Source: Desulfitobacterium sp050251735 (GTDB lineage: Bacteria; Bacillota; Desulfitobacteriia; Desulfitobacteriales; Desulfitobacteriaceae). From it: DNA of 64,000 nucleotides. Position numbers and translations under genes: made by a program. The stretch is taken from positions 1-64,000 of the forward strand of contig JBFWMF010000016.1 of the NCBI GenBank assembly GCA_050251735.1, in the 5' to 3' direction. The notes under the pieces are model-generated. The model searched no databases. It was not told where the DNA came from and saw only the letters and a list, made by a program, of their open reading frames with translations. Position 1 is the stretch's first letter; each line of letters starts with the position of its first letter. Shown here piece after piece: positions 1 to 7,809 of this stretch.

Positions 1-23
1 AGTATTATGTCGACTTTACTCCA

Positions 24-41
24 GCGCAATAGTTATTGCGC
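24..41. terminator. Short perfect hairpin at the window edge
   Basis: An 8-bp perfect inverted repeat (GCGCAATA / TATTGCGC, 2-nt loop) is followed by an AT-rich run ending in TTTT. It probably ends a phage operon that lies left of the window. The U-tract is weak, so a terminator role is inferred. Confidence 0.4.
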
Positions 42-150
42 AATATTATTTTGAACTACTCGAAAATGCCTTGAAACCCTTGATAATAGCGGTTTCTGGA
101 TATAATCGAGAAATGACCCATCTTGCGCCGTAAGAAAGGATGATATTTGT

Positions 151-441
151 ATGGCAAAAGTAGTCATGCTCGGCAACCAAGACGGCACGATACATCAGCC
201 TGCGATAGATTGCCCAGGGTGTCATTGCTTCCATGTTTTTGATGAGCGTTGGTCATTTAATGGAGACATGGAAAAGCCAACCTTTAAGCCATCGATGCTG
301 GTAAATGCTCATATGCCGATAAATCCCCCACATACTCATCGCTGCCATAGTTTTGTTACCGATGGACGCATACAGTTTTTGAGCGACTGCTCCCACGATC
401 TGGCCGGGCAGACGATAGACTTGCCGGATATAGAGGATTGA
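151..441 (+). CDS. Phage-associated DUF6527 protein
   Basis: A 96-residue protein that I recognise as the DUF6527 family, common in prophages and of unknown function. The family pattern is visible: a CPGCHCFH metal-site-like motif near residue 23, then W-F-NGD, PTF-PSML, RCHSF and a closing DC-H-LAGQT. The Cys/His pairs suggest a small bound metal; this is inference. The ATG has AAAGGA about 9 nt upstream. It lies upstream of the recombinase and lysis genes on the same strand, consistent with a late phage operon. Confidence 0.75.
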   Translation: MAKVVMLGNQDGTIHQPAIDCPGCHCFHVFDERWSFNGDMEKPTFKPSMLVNAHMPINPPHTHRCHSFVTDGRIQFLSDCSHDLAGQTIDLPDIED

Positions 442-806
442 ACTATCGTATCCAGTAAATCCGCATAATCTATGGCCGAAAAGCCGTTGGGAGGTGGCGG
501 TAAAGTAGGCCTGTGCGGTCGCAATATTCGCGTTAGTCTAGCTCAATTTGTATTAACCTAGAGTAGTTTGTATTGACTCGTGTTAATCTGGGGGGAGAAA
601 GCGTCTTTAAAAACGGAACCGACTTTAGAAAAATAGTATAGATTTTATATTGAAATCGCATTTCTACCTAGCAAATCGTAGGATTTAAGATGTAATCGGT
701 TTCTATCCATTTTTTCTTCGTTTTAATCCTAATAACTCCTTAAAATCGGTTATCTATATTTTGATCTAAATTGGGAAAGAAGAAGAACAGAACAGATGTT
801 TGAGAA

Positions 807-835
807 TTGACTATTAATCAATGGCATAGTATGGT
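807..835 (+). promoter_or_regulatory. Promoter of the recombinase gene
   Basis: TTGACT (807-812) and TATGGT (830-835) are separated by 17 bp, which fits a vegetative sigma-A promoter. Transcription would start at about 842, just before the first stem of the structured leader. Confidence 0.55.
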
Positions 836-844
836 AAAATATAA

Positions 845-918
845 GCAGGCAAGGTAGGAGTAATTAACCTACCTATGGCGCTCCCCCGAGACGCCGCCTG
901 CCTATATACTCCTCGGGG
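845..918 (+). ncRNA. Structured leader RNA: three-way junction with pseudoknot
   Basis: Stem P1 pairs 845-850 (GCAGGC) with 896-901 (GCCTGC). It encloses hairpin P2 (853-858 with 868-873) and hairpin P3 (877-880 with 892-895). The P3 loop contains CCCCGAG (884-890), exactly complementary over 7 bp to CTCGGGG at 912-918. Downstream, ATACC and GGTAT flank the ribosome site AGGGGAGG (930s). This is a compact fold ending at the start region of the recombinase gene. I cannot assign it to a known riboswitch or ribozyme class. The pairing is read directly; regulation of translation is inference. Confidence 0.5.
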
Positions 919-948
919 ATAAAAATACCATAGGGGAGGTATCATACT

Positions 949-1944
949 ATGCTTACACCCACGTTAAGCACCACGGCAGAGCTTATGCTCGAAGAAGTCA
1001 TGGGTGCAAATTTTGCATCCGACAGGCAGGTACTGCGGGATAATCTTACCCATATATTCTCAAAGTACGACATCAAGCCAGCTCAACCAACTATGGGGCA
1101 TCCAGATCTGCAACAGAAAATAGAGCTGTTCTTGGCAGGAAAAAGACTCGAAGGATTAAGTGAGCTCACACTAAAGGGTTATGCCATCGAGTTAAGAGTT
1201 TTTTCTGAAGACACCCATAAGGCCACAGATGAAATCACTACAGCTGATCTGCGTATTTATCTAGGTTCATTTAAGAATCTAAAGCCCACTTCTATTTCTG
1301 GTAAACTTTCAGTTCTCAAGAGTTTCTTTTGTTGGTTAACGTCGGAGGACATTTTACCCAAGGACCCCTCCCGGAGGATAAAACCGCCGAAGAAAGAAAA
1401 GAGATTGCCCAAAGCCCTAACCATAGAGGAATTAGAGATGTTAAGAGAATCCTGTAGCACTCCTAGGGAGCGGGCCCTTATCGAAGTTATGTATGCAACC
1501 GGATGCCGACTCTCCGAGGTACAAGCTATGGATAAAGAGGACATAGATCACCAAACCATGTCGGCTAAAGTCATCGGGAAAGGCAATAAAGAGCGAGTTG
1601 TGTATTTCAGCTATAAAGCTATGTATCATCTTAAAAAGTACTTAATGCGTCGGACAGACGATGTTGAAGCGCTATTTATCACAGAGCGACAGCCCTACCG
1701 AAGATTATCGGCGAGAGGAATACAAAGAGAAATAGGCATAATTGCGGGGCGGTCGGGAATCAAGAAAAATGTACATCCTCATGTACTCCGCCACACCTTC
1801 GCCACTCTGATGCTCAATAATGGAGCGGACATAGCGAGCGTACAAGCCTTGCTAGGGCACGATGATCCCGGCACCACACAGATCTATGCGCAAGCCACAG
1901 ACGAACGTAAGCAACAAGCATACCGACAGCATTTGGTACAATAA
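949..1944 (+). CDS. Phage tyrosine recombinase (XerC/XerD-like)
   Basis: A 331-residue site-specific recombinase. After about 45 extra residues comes a SAM-like core-binding domain (about 55-135) and a catalytic domain carrying the full active set: Arg in ATGCRLSEV, Lys in VIGKGNKERVV, HPHVLRH, the His of LLGHDDPGTTQ and the nucleophile Tyr in QIYAQ. It therefore appears active. GGGGAGG lies 6-8 nt upstream of the ATG. The gene sits between phage late genes and the lysis cassette rather than at the phage end. It could be the integrase of this prophage or a late phage resolvase; XerC-like late recombinases are known in Firmicute phages. Confidence 0.85.
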   Translation: MLTPTLSTTAELMLEEVMGANFASDRQVLRDNLTHIFSKYDIKPAQPTMGHPDLQQKIELFLAGKRLEGLSELTLKGYAIELRVFSEDTHKATDEITTADLRIYLGSFKNLKPTSISGKLSVLKSFFCWLTSEDILPKDPSRRIKPPKKEKRLPKALTIEELEMLRESCSTPRERALIEVMYATGCRLSEVQAMDKEDIDHQTMSAKVIGKGNKERVVYFSYKAMYHLKKYLMRRTDDVEALFITERQPYRRLSARGIQREIGIIAGRSGIKKNVHPHVLRHTFATLMLNNGADIASVQALLGHDDPGTTQIYAQATDERKQQAYRQHLVQ

Positions 1945-1951
1945 AAATAAC

Positions 1952-1980
1952 AACCCGGAGAGATAACTCTTCGGGTTTTC
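1952..1980 (+). terminator. Terminator after the recombinase gene
   Basis: AACCCGGAGAG pairs with CTCTTCGGGTT (one bulge, ATAA loop), followed by TTC. It separates the recombinase from the lysis cassette. Confidence 0.6.
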
Positions 1981-2015
1981 CTATGGTCAAAAAAGGAGGA
2001 TGGAGAGGTGATAGT

Positions 2016-2315
2016 GTGGATTTAACAGTTATCACGGCTATAATCGGCGTTATGGCGGCATTGTCAGGTATGGCGTTGGGGTGGTCAGCACGAAATCGAG
2101 ATGTAAAAAACGAAGTTAAGTCTGAAGCCCAAATTGAAACAAGTCTCAAGACAGACATGGACTACCTGAAAAGAGGGGTAGACGATATCCGCTTTGAGCA
2201 GAGGGCGCAGAGACAGCAGATTGACGGATTAACAGGGCGGTTAATCAAAGTCGAAGTAAAGCATGATCAATTAGAAAAATGCGTGAATGATCACATCGCG
2301 CAGGAAGGGGGATGA
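2016..2315 (+). CDS. XhlA-like phage membrane/coiled-coil protein
   Basis: The gene starts at GTG 2016 because GGAGAGG lies 7 nt upstream; the frame is open back to ATG 1983. The product has one N-terminal membrane helix (about residues 5-22, VITAIIGVMAALSGMALGW) and a charged heptad-like helix (about 40-90). This is the layout of XhlA/haemolysin-type accessory holins of Bacillus-like phages, although XhlA usually has its membrane helix at the C-terminus, so the orientation here is reversed. It is the first gene of the lysis cassette and its stop overlaps the start region of the amidase gene. Function is inferred from context. Confidence 0.55.
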   Translation: MDLTVITAIIGVMAALSGMALGWSARNRDVKNEVKSEAQIETSLKTDMDYLKRGVDDIRFEQRAQRQQIDGLTGRLIKVEVKHDQLEKCVNDHIAQEGG

Positions 2316-2320
2316 TACTA

Positions 2321-2965
2321 ATGTATAAGATAAATGAGCGGCTCCTCTCTAAGTACAACAGGCCAAAGCAGCCGCTCAACCCCAAAGGGTTTGTTATACA
2401 CTCCACATCAAATGAGGGAGCAACGGCGGAGAACCACTACAATTACTGGAACAATGAGGACCGCGAATCTTCAGCCCACTATGTTATAGATTGGAATGAA
2501 ATCATTCGCTTAATCCCCGAAAATGAGATTGCTTGGCATGCGGGTAATAACAGAGCAAACGGAACATATTTAAGCGCTGAAATGTGCGAGCCTAGAGGGT
2601 ACAACATGGAACAATTCAATGAGGTTTGGCGGCGAACAGTGTGGCTCGTGGCTGATTCCTGTGTGAATCATGGATGGAGTACCGGTCCGAACGTATGGAG
2701 CCACAATGGATTAAGGAGCCTTTATCCCGGGATTGACCATACAGATCCGTATGGGTTTTTCAAGAAGTACGGTAAATCTTGGAGCGATATGATCAATGAT
2801 ATTGATGCCGAGATTGCCAGGATGAAGAACGCTCCAGAAGCTTCCGAACCAGTGAGCGACCCTGACATGTATCTTACCGTTAAGGTAAGAAGAAGCAAAG
2901 CCGATGCGCTCATAAAGGAGATTATCGGCATGGGGTACGCAACCAAAAAATTAGAACTACCATAA
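2321..2965 (+). CDS. Phage endolysin, N-acetylmuramoyl-L-alanine amidase
   Basis: An Amidase_2/PGRP-type zinc amidase that cleaves the bond between muramic acid and L-Ala to lyse the host. Zinc ligands are visible as the His of FVIHSTSN (near residue 26) and the His of the HTDPYG segment. AWHAGNN is the conserved substrate-side motif. The last 35 residues (TVKVRRSKADALIKEI) look like a small SPOR-type wall-binding module. GGGGG upstream favours ATG 2321; ATG 2312 is the alternative. It lies between the XhlA-like and holin-like genes, a complete lysis cassette. Confidence 0.85.
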   Translation: MYKINERLLSKYNRPKQPLNPKGFVIHSTSNEGATAENHYNYWNNEDRESSAHYVIDWNEIIRLIPENEIAWHAGNNRANGTYLSAEMCEPRGYNMEQFNEVWRRTVWLVADSCVNHGWSTGPNVWSHNGLRSLYPGIDHTDPYGFFKKYGKSWSDMINDIDAEIARMKNAPEASEPVSDPDMYLTVKVRRSKADALIKEIIGMGYATKKLELP

Positions 2966-2978
2966 GGAGGGGAATAAG

Positions 2979-3410
2979 TTGGATACCATCACATTACCGC
3001 AAAGCTTATTTACTGTCAGCGACCTCGGAACTTTGGCCGGCCTAGTCGTGGCTGTGTATGTCATCGTCTCTTTTCTCAAAGAGCCGCTTAAGTCACTGGG
3101 AAAAGGTGATTGGATCGTCAGACCGTTTACAGTCCTTGTTGCATTGGTTATCATGCTCTGGCTTATTTTTATCCAGGGCGCTGTGACACCTGAGGCCATT
3201 GGTCTGGCCGTCATCAATGCCTTTTTGGTAGCACTGATTGCCGGCGCAGCACACGATTATATTGTTGCCCCAACCAAGGCAAAATCTGATAAGAAAATTA
3301 TTGCAGTAGAGCAAGGTCAGCTTGATTTAATTATGGAAAATAAGTATACCAAAGATGTTACGGCGATTCGCGCTGGCGACCGTGGGGAAGAGCCTCAAGA
3401 CAATATATAG
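2979..3410 (+). CDS. Holin-like small integral membrane protein
   Basis: A 143-residue protein with a TTG start behind AAGGAGGGG. It has three predicted membrane helices (about 14-32, 48-70 and 73-93) and a charged C-terminal tail of about 45 residues. Size, topology and position directly after the endolysin suggest a holin that lets the amidase cross the membrane. I do not recognise a specific holin family. Confidence 0.55.
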   Translation: MDTITLPQSLFTVSDLGTLAGLVVAVYVIVSFLKEPLKSLGKGDWIVRPFTVLVALVIMLWLIFIQGAVTPEAIGLAVINAFLVALIAGAAHDYIVAPTKAKSDKKIIAVEQGQLDLIMENKYTKDVTAIRAGDRGEEPQDNI

Positions 3411-3421
3411 ACATACAGCAA

Positions 3422-3459
3422 TGCCCTCCCCCGCACTAAGCGGGGGAGGGCATTTTTTT
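3422..3459. terminator. Strong bidirectional terminator
   Basis: A 12-bp perfect GC-rich stem (TGCCCTCCCCCG / CGGGGGAGGGCA) is followed by seven T on the plus strand, with a matching A-rich stretch on the other side. It separates the lysis cassette from the convergent gene at 3458-4387. Confidence 0.85.
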
Positions 3460-4387
3460 ATTCTTCATCTTTATACAGAGGTATTGAAAGTTGTCTGTAT
3501 GCTTTTTGATGCTCTAGCACTCTTATGATTTCATTTTCTGTTTTTATATTGCCTTGAATATTCCATTGCGTTGTTTTCATTTCGACTATGAGCATATCAT
3601 CTTTTGATATAGCAACTTCATTATTATCTATTTTATTGATAAATGCAGGATCCTTAAGGGTCGCTGTAGTTTTATCTTGACCATTCGTCAAACGCCATTT
3701 ATAACCCTCTTCGAATGAGGCAGTAACAATCTTATAGGCCGCGTTTATTGTATTTTCGTATAGCTTTTCTTCTATGGGTTTTGCGGATATTTCGGGAGTG
3801 CGATAATAATTAATCTCTGATTTAGGAATTTCTTTTTGTACTGCACCATCTTTTAGGGTAAAGAACCTATCTATTCCTTCTTTTTCAAGAGGTCGTAAGA
3901 CCTTTTGAATATCTTCTTGAATATTGAGATTTATAAAAAGCTGATAAACATTCTTGTGAACGACTATAGGCTCTGAGTTATCTTCGAATTCAATTCTGAC
4001 GTTATTCTGTTCGATTGTAGTTCCTTGCTTAATCCTACGACCACGGATACTTCTGAAGAGTTCTAGAAGAGATATGCCGGTAATGCTAGATATTAATCCC
4101 AAGTGCTCTAAAATAGCATCAATAGATTGTGTGGAAACGTTATTCCATAATAAGCTAAGTTGAGTACCAAGAGACCTAATGATTTCAAAATCAACATGGA
4201 AGGATCCGGCTTTGAAATCTGATTTAACCAGAACTTGCATCTTGGAATCATTGCCGTTTAGTTCTTTGTTTGCTTCTTCTAATAAATTTCCAAAGGCGAG
4301 GAGAGCTGGAGCCAGTTCTCTTACATCCATGGTACCGCTTTGTAATGCCTCGCCATCGTATGCAATAGTTAAAGTGTTTTTGCTCAT
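3458..4387 (-). CDS. Uncharacterised prophage cargo protein, 309 aa
   Basis: I do not recognise this family with certainty. The protein is soluble, with a mixed alpha/beta N-terminal part (about 1-95, including YDGEALQSGTMDVRELAPALLAF cut here as DGEALQSGTMDVREL), a short hydrophobic stretch around 100-115 (LGLISSITGISLLELF), then a basic segment RGRRIK and a long polar C-terminal part. It is AT-rich, transcribed against the phage late genes and lies between holin and attachment site. That position commonly holds lysogenic conversion or phage-defence genes. Function is unknown; the defence idea is inference from location only. Confidence 0.6.
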   Translation of the reverse strand: MSKNTLTIAYDGEALQSGTMDVRELAPALLAFGNLLEEANKELNGNDSKMQVLVKSDFKAGSFHVDFEIIRSLGTQLSLLWNNVSTQSIDAILEHLGLISSITGISLLELFRSIRGRRIKQGTTIEQNNVRIEFEDNSEPIVVHKNVYQLFINLNIQEDIQKVLRPLEKEGIDRFFTLKDGAVQKEIPKSEINYYRTPEISAKPIEEKLYENTINAAYKIVTASFEEGYKWRLTNGQDKTTATLKDPAFINKIDNNEVAISKDDMLIVEMKTTQWNIQGNIKTENEIIRVLEHQKAYRQLSIPLYKDEE

Positions 4388-4528
4388 CTGATCACCCCCA
4401 GTAAATTTATACCTTTATCTTGGCATAATATTCCCAATTTGTCACTAGGTTTCTTGGATTCTTAAAGATCAAATATATATGAAGGAATTTTCATCTCCAA
4501 ATCGAAGAAAATAGGGAGAGGTGATCTT

Positions 4529-4777
4529 ATGAAAGTCATAATGGCCCCGGTCCAAATGGTCGCTCGCTTTGATCTGCACGGCAACCCATCACCGGCGCGG
4601 TTCGTGTATGATGGCAAAGTAATCGATGTGGAACAGATCGTCGAGACACGCGAAGAGAAGCTTGCAGGTAACCGCATGAAGATCTACAGCTGCCAGAGCG
4701 AGATTGGCGGGGAGCTGACGCGGTATGAGATAAAGTTTGAACTGCAAACGTGTAAGTGGTTTTTGTATAAGATGTAG
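4529..4777 (+). CDS. Small conserved clostridial protein, DUF6504-like
   Basis: An 82-residue protein starting at ATG 4529 behind GGGAGAGG. It shows the pattern of a family I recall from many Clostridia: an APV-M-A-F start, RFVYDGK, KLAGNRM, a CQSEI segment and a C-terminal TCKWFLYK. Relatives often lie near Y-family DNA polymerase genes, but none is seen here. Function unknown. It sits alone between two minus-strand genes and has its own terminator. Confidence 0.6.
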   Translation: MKVIMAPVQMVARFDLHGNPSPARFVYDGKVIDVEQIVETREEKLAGNRMKIYSCQSEIGGELTRYEIKFELQTCKWFLYKM

Positions 4778-4779
4778 CA

Positions 4780-4817
4780 AAGCCCCGGAGGATGATGGTC
4801 CCCGGGGCTTGGTTTTT
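4780..4817 (+). terminator. Terminator after the 82-aa gene
   Basis: AAGCCCCGG pairs with CCGGGGCTT across a 13-nt loop, followed by GGTTTTTATT. It is also positioned to stop the convergent gene at 4832-5592. Confidence 0.75.
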
Positions 4818-4831
4818 ATTGGTCTTTGTAA

Positions 4832-5592
4832 TTAATCGTTTTGAGAGATTATGGATATCATATTAGTTGCATAATCTGATCTTGCGGTAACGTTTTGAAG
4901 TATCAGTCCGCCAAATGCATTTTTTGCCCTATAAGTCATCTTTACAATTAGATGATCCCCATTATCTTGGTAAACTGTCTCAACGTGTTCAAAACTCTTG
5001 GGGTCATTAAGGTTTTCTTTGAGTAGATCAACTAAATAGATGTGCGAACCATCCCATGCACTGAATTGATCTTCAACCCATTTTTGATAAGCGGCTTGTT
5101 TATCAGCGATAGCTTTAGCTTCAGCTTGCTTTTTTTCTTCTTCTGCTACGTTAGCTACATATGCTTCTTTTTCAGTGTTTAGTCTTTCAATGTTCGCCTT
5201 GAATTCTTCCTTTTCTGCATCCGTTAATTTTGCGTATTTTTCTGCTATTCTTTCATATTGGGTTCTCTGTTGCGGGTCAAAATCAGAATATGCCTTCAAT
5301 AATAATTCCTTGTCAGATGGTGAAATTTTAGCGGCTTCAGCTTCTTCTTGAGCGATTTGCTCAGGAGTTTTCTCTGCCGGGGCTGCTTCTTTTGCCGGAT
5401 CTTTCGATGTAGTGGCGCTTGGCTCACTCGGGGAAATTGCCACACCTACTATAAAAAGAGCAAAGCATACGCCTATGCCGATTCCCCACTTTTTTACCTT
5501 ACCGTTCTTTTTTATGGCCGACACAATAATCATGATAATACATACGAAGAAACCGAGAATCCAACAAGACCAAGAAATATACCCATTTTCAT
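4832..5592 (-). CDS. Membrane-anchored coiled-coil protein, probable frameshift near the start
   Basis: The product has two short membrane helices, then an Ala/Glu/Lys-rich helical region (about 110-215 of the long frame) and a globular C-terminal domain of about 80 residues (DHLIVKMTYRAKNAFGG). The reading frame stays open to ATG 5764, but that ATG has no ribosome site. A perfect site (GAGGAGGT) with ATG 5592 lies inside, in a different frame, and encodes MKMGIFLGLVGFSV before a stop. Adding one T in the TTT run at 5550-5552 would join it to FFVCIIMIIVSAIKK of the long frame. A one-base loss or a sequencing error is likely. Role unknown; probably prophage cargo. Confidence 0.6.
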
Positions 5593-5857
5593 ACCTCCTC
5601 GTTTTAAGTAGTAGAGAGTTCACTTTTTTACCACGATATTCCTGCTTTTCGACAATACTTTTGGTTTTACGACTATGTAAAAGAGAGAGTGTAGTTATCG
5701 TGATGCAAACCGCTAAATATAAAAAGTGGAACAGAAGTGGAACATTTGATTCAAAAGTGTTCATAAATTAACCATCATATACCGAATAAGTAAATTGCTA
5801 AACCATTGCAATCACTACATTTCTTTGCTAAACTTAACAAAACTAGATGCGGTTTCT

Positions 5858-5916
5858 CGGTCTCAAAAACCGTTATCTTTACGGATGTGTCGGTTCGATT
5901 CCGACCACTCGCACCA
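5858..5916 (+). tRNA. 3' part of tRNA-Leu(CAA), prophage attachment site
   Basis: The anticodon arm (5858-5872, loop CTCAAAA, anticodon CAA at 5864-5866), a long variable arm, the T-arm (GTCGG-TTCGATT-CCGAC) and the acceptor strand CACTCGC plus ACCA (to 5916) are all present. The 5' acceptor strand (expected GCGAGTG) and the D-arm are absent; the sequence to the left is unrelated. This is how a phage att site inside a tRNA gene looks, with the intact tRNA expected at the other end of the prophage, left of the window. Confidence 0.8.
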
Positions 5917-5927
5917 ACAAAGAATTG

Positions 5928-5952
5928 AAAAAGAGCCGCAAGGCTCTTTTTT
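5928..5952 (+). terminator. Terminator of the tRNA-Leu fragment
   Basis: AAAGAGCC-GCAA-GGCTCTTTTTT is a classic short terminator 12 bp after the CCA end. It is the original host terminator of the tRNA gene. Confidence 0.85.
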
Positions 5953-6055
5953 GGTATATCAGATATTTACATCGCGCAGACATTCTAGGGCAGATAGCAT
6001 CCAACCTGCGGGCGGTCAGTTTAGATAACAAGATGTATCGGAGGAAGTTACTTGC

Positions 6056-7036
6056 ATGCCAGCTAATATCGCTAAAGTGAAGGGAACACCTTCTCCGACA
6101 AAAGAATTAGCTCCACTTAACTGGGGAAAACGCATTGCACCGCTATTGATCATCCTAGCCGGAGTATGCTGGGGAATTATCGGTTTATTCTCCAGAAATT
6201 TAGCAACGGGCGGATTAAGCTCAGTGCAGATTACGGCATCACGGTGCATTGTAACTGCTGTTTGTCTATCGACTTTTTTGCTAATAAAGGATAGAGATAA
6301 GCTAAAGATCAACCTTAAAGATCTTTGGTTATTTCTGGGCACAGGAATCTGCAGCATCGTGTTCTTTAACATTTGCTACTTCACAACCATAAAATTGGCC
6401 ACTTTATCGATGGCTTCGATTTTATTGTACACAGCACCATGCTTTGTCATGATTATGTCAGCCATTTTGTTTCGTGAACCCATCACTATGCGAAAGATAG
6501 GGGCCTTAGTTTTAGCATTTGGTGGGTGTGTTCTGATTACCGGTATATTAGGGAAGGGCGGGCCCTCCAATCTTTCAGGGCTGGCAATAATCACCGGTCT
6601 GGGAGCTGGGATTGGTTATGCTCTGTATAGCATTTTTGGGAGTATTGCCTTAAGAAAATATCACCCCTTTACAGTTACGGCCTATACTTTTATTGTGGCG
6701 TCTCTTAGTTTATTGCCCTTTAGCAATAGCATCGACATCGTAACAATTGCTTTAGAGAATAGAAATGTTCTTATCAGTGGATTACTGTTAGGGGTAGTTT
6801 CCACCCTTATTCCCTTTTTGCTCTATACTAAAGGGCTGGAGCATATGGAAGCAGGAAAAGCTTCAGTGATGGCTTTCGTTGAGCCCATGGTGGCTACCTT
6901 AGTCGGAATACTGATATTTAAAGAACAACTGACCGCACAAAATATCTTAGGCATCTTCCTCATCTTTTCATCAGTCCTCGTCTTGAATTGGCGAACTCGC
7001 CAAAAGATGGATCGAGGGACAGAACCTGTATCATAA
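6056..7036 (+). CDS. EamA-family (DMT) transporter
   Basis: A 326-residue integral membrane protein with about ten helices arranged as two EamA repeats (about 27-160 and 178-315). The end of each repeat shows the typical pattern: ...YTAPCFVMIMSAILFREP in the first and ...MAFVEPMVATLVGILIFKEQ in the second, a Pro-Glu motif conserved in these exporters. Substrate is not predictable; relatives export amino acids or other metabolites. ATG 6056 has GGAGG 11 nt upstream. It is the first host gene after the attachment site and is followed closely by the HD-domain gene. Confidence 0.85.
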   Translation: MPANIAKVKGTPSPTKELAPLNWGKRIAPLLIILAGVCWGIIGLFSRNLATGGLSSVQITASRCIVTAVCLSTFLLIKDRDKLKINLKDLWLFLGTGICSIVFFNICYFTTIKLATLSMASILLYTAPCFVMIMSAILFREPITMRKIGALVLAFGGCVLITGILGKGGPSNLSGLAIITGLGAGIGYALYSIFGSIALRKYHPFTVTAYTFIVASLSLLPFSNSIDIVTIALENRNVLISGLLLGVVSTLIPFLLYTKGLEHMEAGKASVMAFVEPMVATLVGILIFKEQLTAQNILGIFLIFSSVLVLNWRTRQKMDRGTEPVS

Positions 7037-7063
7037 TTAAAAAAATTTATTGGGAGGAATATC

Positions 7064-7537
7064 ATGAAGTGGGAATTCATCAACCATATGGAGAAAATCT
7101 ATGATCTTCTACAGATGTTGGAGCAAGAAAAGAAGGATCGAGATTATCCCTTTGCCTGGGAGCGGGTTCATGCTACGAGTTGCGCTCAAGTAGGGAGGTT
7201 GTTAGCCCAAAAACGTGGAGTGGATCTGGAACTTGCTGCATTAGCTTGTTCCCTTCATGATATCGGTCGTTGGTATACAGGACTTCAAAAGGATCATGCT
7301 CTCCACGGGGAAGAACCCGTGAGACGTTTTTTGGAGATTTATCCTGTGGCAGAGACAGACAAAGAGGAGATTATCCGAGCAGTCATCCACCACTCAGAAA
7401 AGGATAAGGTAGGCTTAGCCTTAGAAGAAATCGTCAAAGATGCAGACATTTTGGACTGCTATTTTCATGGGGATGAGGTCACGAAGCCGTATCATGTGGC
7501 TAGGCTGAAGAAAGCCATGGAGGAACTGGGGCTTTAA
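7064..7537 (+). CDS. HD-domain phosphohydrolase
   Basis: A 157-residue single-domain metal-dependent hydrolase. The HD-family residues are visible: an early His in WERVHATS, the HD pair in CSLHDIGRWY, a downstream His in VIHHSEKD and the final Asp in VKDADILD. GGGAGGA precedes the ATG. It lies 27 bp after the transporter gene and may share its transcript. Small HD proteins of this kind act on nucleotides or phosphoesters; the substrate cannot be read from sequence. Confidence 0.8.
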   Translation: MKWEFINHMEKIYDLLQMLEQEKKDRDYPFAWERVHATSCAQVGRLLAQKRGVDLELAALACSLHDIGRWYTGLQKDHALHGEEPVRRFLEIYPVAETDKEEIIRAVIHHSEKDKVGLALEEIVKDADILDCYFHGDEVTKPYHVARLKKAMEELGL

Positions 7538-7632
7538 CCTAGTTACGTTCGGAAATAGATGATGGAGACTTGAGACTTGAATTCATTTTTAAATATCAGT
7601 ATAATCATTGGTAATTCTATATCCTAAATGCT

Positions 7633-7722
7633 TTCTAGGGTTCCGCAACAGATGTTGGTCTGGACCGAGAGAAAGCTCACAGTAATCTACTGTGTCACGG
7701 AGGGATAAAAGCCTGGGAGAAA
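7633..7722 (+). promoter_or_regulatory. Guanidine-I (ykkC subtype 1) riboswitch aptamer
   Basis: The conserved blocks of the ykkC aptamer are all present in order: CTAGGGTTCCGC, GGTCTGGACCGAGAGA, and CACGGAGGGATAAAAGCC followed by TGGGAGA. The GAGAGA and AAAAGCC versions fit subtype 1, which binds guanidinium. It precedes two small multidrug-resistance genes, the usual regulon of this class. Guanidinium binding would block the following terminator and switch on export. Confidence 0.93.
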
Positions 7723-7757
7723 AGCTGTAGTACAGTTTCTCTTAGGCCTTTTTGTTT
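7710..7757 (+). terminator. Expression-platform terminator of the guanidine riboswitch
   Basis: AGCCTGGGAGAAA pairs with TTTCTCTTAGGC-type sequence across a small inner hairpin (CTGTAGTACAG), followed by CTTTTTGTTTTTA. The 5' side overlaps the last conserved block of the aptamer, so ligand-bound aptamer and terminator exclude each other. Confidence 0.85.
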
Positions 7758-7809
7758 TTATGGGTCGAATCCGTACAGAAGAAATATCATACAATGGAGG
7801 TGGTTTTAG

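Larger units (their letters stand above)
442..948. other. AT-rich phage intergenic region with a recombinase promoter and structured leader
   Basis: No credible coding frame is seen across about 500 bases. The left 350 bases are AT-rich with scattered short repeats (for example TGTATTAACCTAGAG and TGTATTGACTCG near 550-580), without a clear function. The right 140 bases hold a sigma-A-like promoter and a folded leader RNA, listed separately. Confidence 0.6.

Noticed and set aside
5841..5916. Intact tRNA-Leu gene
   Set aside because: The 5' acceptor strand and D-arm are absent, so it cannot fold as a full tRNA.
5795..6080. Open frames of 77 codons over the tRNA fragment
   Set aside because: They run across the tRNA arms and terminator, lack ribosome sites and show no protein-like pattern.
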